Shown: positions 11,660-22,948 of the stretch, piece after piece
Layout of the letters: the number at the start of each line of letters is the position of its first letter
Numbering within the stretch: position 1 is the first letter of the stretch
Origin: Cladorhizidae sp. MBARI D1340-BT2
Taxonomy: Eukaryota; Porifera; Demospongiae; Poecilosclerida; Cladorhizidae
Direction: 5' to 3'
DNA length: 64,000 bases
Assembly: GCA_028752905.1 (NCBI GenBank)
Contig: JAQNBH010000013.1
Location: forward strand, 18,332,398-18,396,397
Made by a program: the position numbers and the translations under genes
The notes under the pieces: generated by a model
Told to the model about the DNA's origin: nothing
The model's database searches: none
Seen by the model: only the letters and a program-made list of their open reading frames with translations

Positions 11660-13235
11660 TAGTGTAGGGCTAGAAATATTGGGGGGGGGGGGGGCTGGCT
11701 GTGGAGGGATGTGATTTTTATCAGCTGGTGGTTAATGTCATTTAAAGAAAAGGAATACAAGATACCCATCCAAGTTGGAGAAACCTTTCCTGAATCTGTT
11801 CGCATTTTTCGGATTAAAGTAGTAACAGCTTTTATGAAGGCAGGTGTACCTATCAATAAAATCGACTGCTTTTGTAAGGTTTTTGAAGAAACTGCTTTTC
11901 AACTTACCAGTACCCACAATCTCTGTGAGCTGCTACCATTTATTCATCATCAAGAATTAGTTAGTGTAAAAGCCCAAATCAACGATAAGCAAGTGTCAGC
12001 GATTTTTTATGGAACTACTCATGTTTGTGAGGCATTGGTAACTCGACTATGTTTTGTTGATCAGCAGTTTAACATAAAGCAGCTTGTGGTTAGACTTGTG
12101 CTCCTAGCAAAGAGCTTAACTGGAGAGGAACTTGCTCATCAGTTGATTGTATGCTGATCTAATGAGCTAGGTATTGCACCAAACATGCTGTTAGCTTGCA
12201 TGCGTGACCGTGCATCTGTCTACAGCACTGCAGTTCGCATCTTGAGCATTGTTTACCCTAAACTCGTCGATATTCAATGTTTTTCTCACACTCTTGATCA
12301 TGTTGGGGAACACATGAGAACGCCAATACTGGATGAGTTTATGAAAGTGGATTAGCCTTTTTTCGAGGAGACCAAAAACCAAGCTGGCATGGAAGGTCTT
12401 ACACCTCCTTCCTACTCTGTCACTCGCTGGTGGTCTAAGTGGGAGGTTATTAAACAACTTCACGACACATTTGGGGATGTACCTTCATTTCTTGATAGTG
12501 ATAACCTTCCATCGTCAAAGATTAGGCTTCAAGAAATACTTTCCGATGCTGCCAATTATCGAAAATTACAAATTGAACTAGCTATTACCATTGATGTGGG
12601 AGAAGCATTAATTTTGTTAAAGCTACATATCGACTAGAAGGGGATGGGCCACTTGCCCTTACTGCTTTTGAGGAAGTTAGCATGCTTCAGGCTGCTATTT
12701 CAACAATGCATTATCCTAATGCAAATGCAGTTGCAAGCAAGCTATCCAGCAACAATAATCAGCTACAGCAGCTAATTGACTATGCTAAAGCATGTGCCAA
12801 GCCCGCATAATTATGATTATTTCCACCAAAAAATTGAAAGTGACCTGAAAGAAGCAGTTTCGGTCTCTCAGTATATTCGCTACTTTGATCCTACCAAAAT
12901 TAACAAGCCAAAACCCACCAGCAATGGCAAAGAAAATTTCCTTGTCATTCCTTTTCTTGATACTAACACTATCATTGATGGGTTGAAGAGCGAGGTAGCT
13001 CTTTATATGGCTAAAGCCAATGGATTATCAGCAGATATTGACAAGCTACTATGGTGGAGAAGACACAAATCTGAACTTCCCCTGTGGTCTAACAGTTTTA
13101 CATCTGTTTTGGTTCTTCAACCATCATCTGCTGCAGCAGAGAAAGTGTTTTCTCTGCTAGCTAATTCTTTTAGTGAGCAAGAAACAGTTTCTTTGAAAGA
13201 TTATGTACAAGCTTCACTTATGGTACAATAATTAT
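11660..13235 (+). mobile_element. Degenerate hAT-type DNA transposon (transposase relic)
   Basis: Collinear open segments at 11711-12157, 12160-12355, 12389-12637 and 12776-13231 read as one broken transposase. The middle part contains MRDRASVYSTA and IQCFSHTLDHVGEH, matching a hAT-like RNase H core. The last part carries WWRRHKSELPLW and VLQPSSAAAEKVFSLL, the hAT C-terminal dimerisation region. In-frame stops at about 12155 and 12352 and a frameshift near 12637 make it inactive. A run of about 15 G at 11682-11696 lies at its left edge. Unit 2 has no copy, so it inserted after the duplication or was lost there. Terminal repeats were not identified. Confidence 0.75.
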
Positions 13236-16200
13236 AACTATTGGAACCATGACTCTTAATACATGTTGCATTATTAATGATAATAATCTTGAGAATAATT
13301 TGACAATAATTTTGAGAATAATTGAGCTATTATTGGGAATCTCAATATAATTGTGAAAGAATAATAGGTACCTAGTATGAGAATCAGAGAATAGAATCTT
13401 AGGGGAAAATTCAAGCATAATTTATTCACCCCTAATCATAAACAATACAGGGACTGCCAGTTCACTCCTTGAAACAATCTTGGACCACCATGTTTTTTCA
13501 TGGTTCTTAAATTTTTTAGGTTCGGCAGTTTACTACCTTGGAAATAGATTCAAGGCATGCAGGAATTATTTTTTTAATATAATTATAGGAGCAACTAAGC
13601 CACCATTTAAGCTTCTCAGAATCTACCAAATTGAATTCTAACTTATGGAATAATATATATTGAGAGGTTTTAGCCATCCACCATATTAAAAAGTAAGTCA
13701 AATCAGTACAGGGAGTGCCTATGTCTGGACCAGATCATTGATCAGTGCTATATGGACAGGGTCTGCGGGATGATCCCAGAATGCAAGAGAAATGTTAAAT
13801 TTCAAATATACATATATATAGTTCATTCAAGTTAATTTACTACAGTTAGCAGATTTTTCATAACCATGCAAAGCTTTCTTCCTCAAAATTATATTATGTG
13901 AAGGAGAGACATTTCTACTGGTCTGGCACAGAAGTGGTGTAAGCCTAACCAAACAGTCTCGTGGGGAAACTTATACCAACGAATATTGCAAGCACTTGGA
14001 ATGTTGATACATTTGGTGAGTGTACATTTGGTGAGTGAAGTGAAAATATAGTTACTGAATGTGCACATGCCTAAAAAGTGGCTTCAATACATTATTTATA
14101 GGGAGGGCATGCAACTGTGCGTTCAATAAGACAGTGTATAGCAGCTACTAAAACATTGACATACAATTCCTGTAGTTGTTTAACTCAGCACCAGAGGACT
14201 TATTTGTCTGTACTCCTTTCCCATTCCCACATTTTTTTCACATTTAAAAAAGTCCATCATGTTTTCCCCAATGTGTATATCAGATTTTTGTATAAGAACC
14301 GGGTACCAAATATGGACACGCTTCCTGCTTGTTTAACTACTGTTTTCCAAATGTAGAGATTCAACGGATAAAATACAAGAAAGTGTATAGAGGTTACAAT
14401 GCTATTGTATTTTTGCATTAGTGCCACACCTTGGTTTGAGGATCACAATAATGATGTATCTATGGGCATAAATGACCTAGCCTAATAAATGATAGCACAA
14501 GAATGAGGGGCACAAATATGGACATATCTGTAGCAGATGTTATGTACATGAATGCAGCGTTATATGTATATATTAAAAATTGGTTGGGTGGGAATAGTCA
14601 TTGTCATGCATCATGAACTGTGCTGTTGATTTTTAAAATGGTGGATCGCAAAACCACATAAAATGATACATCATAATTATCTCAGCTGAAACTCACATAG
14701 GCAGATTCTTAGCTTCTTAAATGGTACTATTAGTTCCAAATAGACTCCCAGCATGCCTTGAACCCTTAAGATAGTAAATACAGAGAAGCTAAAAATTTAC
14801 TCTTAATTTTCTTTATTTTTCCACATTCATAACTTGCATTGAATAGCTCCACTCATGAAAACTGTAGTACCTAAAACTTCAAATGGATTGCAGCAACTTA
14901 TATCTTTCTTGGTTCCAGGTTCCAGAAAGAATGTGGGTAAGGCTTCTTTTAGCTAACATGCTGTTTTATACTTACAATTGGGTAAAGCTTGTCATTCTCA
15001 AAAAGAAGACTCTATGAACCCAAAATATAGCACACTCAATCTCTTCCATGAATTTAGCTACTTTTTTTCTAGAAGTTCATCTGCTGGTGAAAAAATACAG
15101 GTTTACCGGGAACCACTCTGAATCCTTGCGCTTTTGAGAAAGTTGGTATTCCAGGATGGATTTCTTTGCTGTAATCATATTTAGGTTTTATTTACCTACC
15201 ACCTCAATGAACCATTACTAGAAGTAGCTTACCATACATGGGTACACAGTCAATGGTGTACAGATATGCTGATCTTTGAGTAGTAGACAACATGGTGGAC
15301 ATGGAAATATATAATATTATATACCGTAAACGATAGGAAGAAACAGTAGGAAGCAATTTTATATTGGTTAGCCCATGAATTGTCAGACCCATGTTAATTG
15401 GTGTGACCCACCCACTGTGGGTGATCTATCTGAGGTCAAAAATAACTGCAATGACAATTTTTGTGATTTGTCTTTCCATATGCACATGGTCATGATATTA
15501 ATCTATGATAATCCTAAGTGATTGAAGAGCAATTTGGATGAAAGGAAATTAAGTTCCAGGCTGATATGACAGATGAAGAAGATAAGCTTGTAGCATTGGT
15601 GTGTATAGCCATTCTTGCTATTGGGGAATTTCATCTAACTCACTCTAAACAGCAACTAGATATAAGGATAACTATTCTATGATTAAAAAAAAAAAGTTCT
15701 GCACAACTGGACATAGCTGGACTACTTGCATTGCCTCTGAACAAAATACATGACATGTCATGAAGTGTTACAGCAATAAACAAGTTAGAAAAGGTTGTTT
15801 AAAGCCTGGGACAGGGTGAAACTGTCACTTAGTGTATATAACAAGTTTTGGACTACTTAACAGGAAAAACATAAATTACAAACAAGAAACGGCCAAAATA
15901 TAAACCAACTACATTGGTCCAAGAAAAACTTATCAAGCCAATAGATGCTGAAATACCAGCTTAGGTTTTTGGGGCTTTTGTCATCCTTAAGTTGGTCAAA
16001 CAAATACAGGGAGTACTATTCCAATTTCTAGTAATGGTAGTGGTAGTAGTAGTAATAAATCAATCATAATAATAATGATAAATATAGTAAAAACTACAAA
16101 AACAATAATATATTCATAAAGATTATATAATGGTGTTTGAAGGTTTTACAAAACTGATAAAACATTGTCATAGTTGAAACACTATCACAATGCTGACACA

Positions 16201-17060
16201 GTCATTTACCCAGAGATGTAATGGTAATGTTGAGAATCAGCAAGATAACTATAAACTTTCCCACCTCTAAACAAAAGCTAGCAACACATATAAACTTACA
16301 TACATGTGATGACCCTTCATCCTGGTGACTTTGTAATGTATAGATTTGTAGGTGCTACACAAGTGTCGACCTTACCAACATTAAACATGGATACATATTA
16401 ACGGTACATTATCAGTTAACTCATCTTGAGTCAAACCAAACCAAACATTCTTGGTCCTTTTTCCCTTATCTTTTTTGCAAACACAATAATTTATTTTGCT
16501 TACTGATTTTACTCATCCAAATCAAGCTTCCTTATCATGTTTTAATTTTTTTTGCAAAGACAGACTTGTAGGAATATATACTGAACTTGAGTTCTTAACA
16601 TTCAGAGAGCCAGCTTATTAGCTATACTGCAAAGAGCATCCCATCTCAAGAAATGAGGGTATCATCTTTCTACATCAGGTAGTAATAAACATGTTTCAAC
16701 ATTGCAGATATTACTGCCAGGATTTTTCAGTATTGTGCTTATGCTAAGACTCACACAAGCTTGCTATAATATACCTGTGACTAGCCTTAGTGATACAAAT
16801 CACACCCTGGAATATGTGTCCAGCATGTGAACCGGATGCTGAAAAATGATAATAACAGAAAGGAAATAAACAACAAAACAATTTAAATATATAAAATAAT
16901 ACACAATTTTATATTTAATTATAATTATATAATAATAAAAATGGGGGTAGTTCTAAACTCAGAAAGAAGGTAAATACACTGATACAGGTAATTAAGGGGT
17001 TAAAAAGAAGGATACAATGGTAGTGATTCCTTATGAAGCAGGGCTGATTGAAGATATCAG
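13236..17060. other. Long non-coding stretch of unit 1
   Basis: About 3.8 kb without recognisable genes. The one interpretable part is 14230-14600, described separately. AT-rich microsatellite-like tracts lie at 16020-16110 and 16870-16940. This segment has no counterpart in units 2 or 3. Confidence 0.5.
14230..14600 (+). pseudogene. Relic upstream region of a lost astacin-TSP1 paralog
   Basis: The stretch GTTTTCCAAATGTAGAGAT, followed by AACGGATAAAATACAAG and AGGTTACAATGCTATTGTAT, aligns with 278-350 upstream of gene A. A second block, GTAGCAGATGTTATGTACATG with TTATATGTATATATTAAAAA, aligns with 445-490. Order and spacing are kept. No exon 1 or TATA box follows, so this looks like the remains of a fifth gene's promoter region whose body was deleted. 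Confidence 0.45.
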
Positions 17061-17084
17061 GAGGTTCAGCAGGAAGTTCAACAT

Positions 17085-17245
17085 CTAAGTCATTTTCAGA
17101 TCAGGAAGAACTCTGAGGCACAACTGAGCAGAGTGAAGGATGAATTCACACAGTCATCCATTGTGTACCAATTGCATCTCTCGGAAGTACTACATAGGTG
17201 AAACCAACAGAAGACTGGAGAATTTCTTGAGAATGAATATTGGTA
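17085..17245 (+). mobile_element. Penelope-like retroelement fragment (GIY-YIG endonuclease)
   Basis: One frame reads FRSGRTLRHN, another KDEFTQSSIVYQ, and a third NCISRKYYIGETNRRLENF. Together they resemble the C-terminal region of Penelope-like retroelements, where a Cys-containing motif precedes Y-I-G-E-T-x-R-R-L of the GIY-YIG nuclease. Two frameshifts and internal stops show it is dead. No reverse transcriptase was seen upstream. It lies about 230 bases before the start of unit 2. Confidence 0.5.
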
Positions 17246-18029
17246 CTAGAAATTTACCTCAGAATGCAAATTGATTTCAAGTCAAGTAATAAATAAAAAA
17301 AGGGTATATGCGCCTGGACCCACTAACCCTAGGCCAGTTAAAGCAATCAATATGGCTGCTAACAGATTAACCTTAAGACATTCCCCCCATCTAAAAACAT
17401 ATTCTGATAGGTGTGCAAAGGCTTTGAGGTGTGATGCGCTCTTCCATTTTTGCAGTGTATAATTTGAAATCCACACGTGGATAGGATATGTGCATATTAG
17501 CTAAAGAATCCTTCAAGTTTATCATTTATACCATACCACATATTTTAGAGCAATGTAGCTGCAATCTGAAAGTTATCCTGTTGTATTGCCATCCAATGTT
17601 TGGAACCACACAAGAGTGAAATGATTTCTTTTCTCCCACTTCCAACACCTGTTTCAACATCTTACTCCCCCAAAAGGAATACTTTGCTTTAGTGATATCA
17701 GTTCTGTATGGACTGGGACCTTTCCCACCTCCTTCTTTTTATCATTGTTTTCCAAATGGAGAGATAACGGATGAATACAATAGAGTGCATAAACATTGCA
17801 ATGCTACTCTATGTATGCATGGGTTCCTATCATTTGGCCAATCAACAAATGCAAGGGAAATCAAATGATCTAGAGTCTAGACTCACAAATGACAGCATAC
17901 GCAAATATGGTCCTATCTGGTAGATGTTACACACATGCATGAAGTCATATATGTATTAAAAAATCCAACTCATTGTGTGGGAGAAGAATTGCTTCTGTTT
18001 TTATGCAGTGCTAGCATATTCTTCACATA

Positions 18030-18038
18030 TATATAAAG
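18030..18038 (+). promoter_or_regulatory. TATA box of gene B
   Basis: TATATAAAG about 170 bases before the start codon of gene B, within an upstream region almost identical to that of gene A. A 5-bp deletion and one substitution lie between the box and the start codon. Confidence 0.6.
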
Positions 18039-18201
18039 AGGTTGAAGACAGTATCTAGATCAATCACTGAACTTCATAATTCAGCAGAGGTCAGGGCTCT
18101 TAACTTCAAAGCACAAGAAGTTGCTATCCTGATTTATTTAAAACCGCTTCTGTTCTCTCCAAGCTTCCATTAAACTTCAACCATCATATTGGAGCAGCAT
18201 T

Positions 18202-21200
18202 ATGTTACGGTTTAAGTTAGCCATTCCTCTGCTTCTGCTAGCAACAAGTTTACAGTTATCAAGGCAAAGTGAATATACACAAGGTAAGTTTTCTCAATGC
18301 TGTTAGGTGTGGTTTTATTTCATGTGAATGGTATCTTTTAAATCAGCCAAAAGCTGTTTCCAAATATATCACAGGCTATTTATGAACAGCGTACTAATGA
18401 AAATTTTGTGGTCAATATTTTAGGATTTTATGAAGGAGATATCATCCTTACTAATGAGGTCCGACGAACGCTGGAAATACTATCCAATCCAAGCGACCCA
18501 TTTTCACCACAGAATGCTGTAGTACGGGAAGAACAACTACATTGGCCAAATGGAATAGTTCCTTATGAGCTGGACAACAGATTGAACAGTAAGAACAAAT
18601 ATTTACTACAACGGTATCACAAAACTTTATTATTAACTTACGTTATCACTGTTATAAGTCCCGGCCTTGTCGTAGTATTCCAATTGTAGAGCAACTAGTA
18701 TAGCCACGCAGTCGTTAATCGCTCGTACTGTGCTATAAAGCTGCTAGGTTGGTAAAGAAATTGCCTTCTGCGATCGTGGAATATCTGTGAAGGTTCAAGG
18801 ATCTGAAGACGGATAGATTCACTTCAGCAGCTGTTGGAAGTAACTGTAAGTGACAGTGTTGAAGAAGGAGGAAAAATAGAACTGAACGAACTCCTCCTCG
18901 TTGCGTTCAGGAACTAGGTGAATGCAGCTAGCTCTAGTCATGTCAATGATTACAATGACGTTAATAATCAACTTGAAATTTACTCTCTGCTGTTCCAAAG
19001 ACCTGAATGACTAGTTGATTATGAGGTCATTGTAATTTCATTAAGTCAACTGAGAGTTATAGGGATATCTGGTGTTTATAAACAGACTATGAAATGCTGC
19101 TGGGTATAACACTTATACAGTTAAAAAATGCCATCTTATCTGCTGAAGCAAAGGGTGCTCATTGGTAAACAGATCAGAGGCAAAAGACTGTCTTTTTTGC
19201 AGCATACAAGCATTATACCCAAAGCACTCGTGTGGCTGTGTAGTTGCTATTCAAGTGAATGCGGTATCTTCTTATAGCTGTCTTTACAGAGATATTAACG
19301 GGAAAAACCCTGCAGTTTATAATGTTCCGAAATGTCGAGTCTAGAAATTCTTATGTTCCAACAATTCTACAATTGGGAGAGGCATGAATAATATTCAAAA
19401 TTTAAATTCCTATTTCACAAACAAACATCTATGATAAAGATATATATGGGTAGGATGTCATTATTTAAACATTAATGCTTTTGTTTTAATTCTAGGCCAA
19501 GCAAGGAGTGCCATTCAAGAAGCAATTCAAGAGTATGATAGACATACATGTGTCAGGTTTATTCCACGGACTGACGAAGAAGACTATGTAAAAATTTACC
19601 CTGGTGGAGGGTAAGTAGCTACATAGTCTATATTGGAAAGTTCTTGTGTGCTGATATTTTTCATATAATTGATGATTACATAATAATCATTTTCTATCTA
19701 GATGCTCGTCGTACGTCGGTCGGATCTCAGGTCCTCAGTATATGTCCATCGGTTATGGGTGTGAATACAAGGGTATTGTCATGCACGAGATGTTCCATGC
19801 TCTCGGGCGCTGGCATGAACAGAGCAGACCAGACAGAGACCGGTTTGTTAGAATCCTGACACAAAACATAATAAACGGTTAGTGCAACATGATGATGTTG
19901 TTGTTGTTGCTGTTTGTTATGCTTGCTTTATAGCAATTGTTTCTACTTGTATTGGTTTGTAGCAGTTGCTGCTTCACATCGTTGACTTGATTGTCCTTGT
20001 CATCCTCATAGTTAATGCACACTTTTATAGGCATATATTAATGAACTATTTTATCCGTACCATTCTTATAATAGGAACTCAGTACAATTTTGATAAGACT
20101 GATCCAGCTTACGTGACTACTCAAGGAATCCCTTATGACATGGGATCCCTCATGCACTACCGTTTTAATGCTTTCAGTCGTAATGGCCAGCCCACAATCC
20201 TACCAATCGATCCAAATATCGAAGAAAGCAGACTTGGTCAGAGGGAAGGTTTTTCAGAGTCGGACATCCAACATGTGCTAAACCTATACTGTGACGGTGA
20301 GTGTAGAGGTCTACACATACACTTTTATAATTATGGTGTTCTAAGGTAATTTACTTATTAAGTCATGTGAGAAGGAGCCAATTACATGTTGGATGTGATA
20401 ATCAGCTTTGTGTTTTGTGGTTTTCACTCAGAAAAATAGCTAAAGTAGAATGTTTGGAAGGAGAACTGCTCACTCTCAAGATTATAGGGTCAATTGTTTC
20501 AAAGCATTCAGCGTTCAGTGATGTATATTAATAATAACCCACATACAGGATTGGATCACTCAGAAAATTAGTGTACATTATCTAAAGTAGAATGTTTGGA
20601 AGGAGAACTGCTCAACTCTCAAGATTACAGGGTCAATTGTATCCTTCATCCCTGCAATATGAACTATGGAGGAGGTATCACATGACTTCTTTTTATGTTA
20701 AAGCGTTCAGTGATGTATATTAATAATAACCCACATACAATAGTAACAATGATTATGGAATCAAGGTGTCCTGCATAATGTTATCACAGCATAGGAACAG
20801 ATGTGGCCATGCTTGCCACAACCAGTAAAAATGGGTGACAACAAAAAACCATGCGATTGACTAATGTTAGATATCAGTATTTTCGACAATTTTACTGCAG
20901 TTACATCAGAATAACTTCTGTGAGAATAACTTCTGGTATCTTTACTCAACATTTGTGAGAAAAGATGATCAGTATCGCTCATCACCACCAGGATTCCAGT
21001 CCAGTGATGGTCATTGAAACTACTGAATTAAGCTCTAATGTACCCACAAAAAGTGCATGTGACAAGTTATTTGGTTGACATGATGCCTTGTTCTATTACT
21101 TACTTTAAGCTCAGGTCAAAGTCGTATGCCACCCATGTTGGTACACAATTCTAGCCTCATCAATGCATTCTTTACTGCTATGCACCTGAATATTAACACT

Positions 21201-22948
21201 GAAATACTTTCTCCACTACATTTAGGTGGGGGATCGGGTGCATCCTGGTCGCAATGGTCATATTGGTCACAATGCAGCCGAACCTGCAATGGTGGTGATA
21301 GGATAAGAACTAGAACCTGTAATCAAGGTACCAATTGTGCGGGCAGCAACACAGATAAAGAACAGTGCAACACTGCCACCTGTCCTGGTAAGCAGCAATA
21401 GATTCTTGTATTACCTCTGGATGCAGATTTGGTTTTAAGCAAGCACATTACAAAAGAAAGTGCTATATTACTAGTGAAGCATTGCTAAACCAATCCACAT
21501 TGACAGTAAATTATGATGAATTATCTGTTAATGTCTTCTTGTAGATCCTACTTATTGGGCTGGCTGGAGTGCTTGGAGTGAATGTTCCAGCAGTTGTGGT
21601 GGAGGAAGACGGATTAGAAGCAGGGAATGTGAACGTGGTAACATTTGTTCTGGGCGCACAAAAGAATATGAATATTGCTATAAACGATTTTGTCCACAAC
21701 GTAAGCAGTTATCTAATACGATAATGTAGCTTACTTAATCAAAATATTTGTAATGCACTATTTTCCTCTTCTATTAATTAACCAGTCAACCAATAATGGT
21801 AACTGGGGTCTGTACCTGTTATGAATTCTGCACTAAAAGAATTGTGTAACTTATTTCTTTTCTAAATAGCTCCTGTTTGGGCACACTGGGGTAGCTGGTC
21901 TTCATGTAGCAGTACATGCCAAGGAGGGATCAGGCAATGGACACGCATCTGTAGGAATGGAAACGAATGTTCGGGCGTAAATGTCGAAAGTAAAGATTGC
22001 AATATCAAGATCACTTGTGGAAGTAAGTCAAGTTACAGAGCAGGTTTTAAAATGTGGTGAGTCCATCGACAAAGCTTCTAGCCTAACAAATACTTAACTA
22101 TTTAAGGAAAACCATCAGCAATGTTTTGCTGATGACAACTGTATCTGATAATTCTCAATGCCTTCAATAACCCAGCATAAAATATTGTCCTACTATGGGT
22201 TAGATTATGTTTATATCAGAGCATTATCATGCAGCCAAACCGCCAAATGGACAGTGGAGTGGTTGGAGTAAATGTTCTGCTGAATGTGGTAGAGGGTCAA
22301 GGTACAGAGTACATAATTGCGAAAAGAGATGTGAAACGGAACAACAATCTTGTAACACCCAGGACTACGTACCTGAACCTGAACTCAGAGGTACAACCAA
22401 ATCTCTGCCTTTTTTCAGTTGAATTGACTATATAATTAAGTGCCCATGTAATACAGCTTGAATGATTATTTCATTTATTTAAAGGTTTGCGGTACCGTGG
22501 TTGTTGGTACTTGAATGCGAGAGCTCGTAAAATTGGCTCATTTGAAGGAACACCTCCATATCTAAAGGATGAAGCAAATTCAAGAGTTTGACCAGTCAGC
22601 AAATGCGGTGCAACCGTCCAGAAGCAAGGCTATGAATTCTTTGGTGTGACAGAAGGATATTGTTTGTCGGGTTCCAATGATCTTACTGACTATCAGTACT
22701 ATTCGTCTTCTCTATGTCGCAATGGAAAGGGAGCTTACACAAGAGATAATGGAGGATGGTTCGTGATGGATGTTTACCAGATTACGAATCAAGTAAGCTT
22801 CAGTGATTCGGCGTCCCAGGTGAATGATGCTAATGCCAAAACTGATATGATGACTACTGGAACTGGATCAGGCCATGCGCTAACTTACAATCTTGTTTTA
22901 CTTGTCTCAGCTGTTCTGGCTGTTGTGCTGGCCATAGCAGTAATGTGA
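18202..22948 (+). pseudogene. Gene B: near-identical astacin-TSP1 copy with premature stop
   Basis: Ten exons match gene A one for one: 18202-18283, 18424-18588, 19496-19610, 19702-19877, 20075-20296, 21226-21387, 21545-21700, 21870-22022, 22235-22390, 22485-22948. All GT-AG borders are kept and the zinc motif and Met-turn SLMHY are intact. In exon 10, AGA of gene A has become TGA at 22589-22591, so translation would stop after 497 residues. The lost part is most of the C-terminal module and the hydrophobic tail, although the frame beyond the stop stays open to 22948. In TSP1-4 the last cysteine is replaced (QDCV to QDYV). The product could still be a secreted, unanchored protease, so 'pseudogene' is a cautious label. 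A sequencing or allelic difference at one base is also possible. Confidence 0.8.
18690..19050 (-). pseudogene. Inverted astacin exon-3-like fragment in intron 2 of gene B
   Basis: Counterpart of the reverse-strand fragment in gene A. The [17 protein letters not shown] block is kept at about 18876-18926 with one Tyr to His change, but an 11-bp deletion just after it breaks the frame. Confidence 0.3.
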
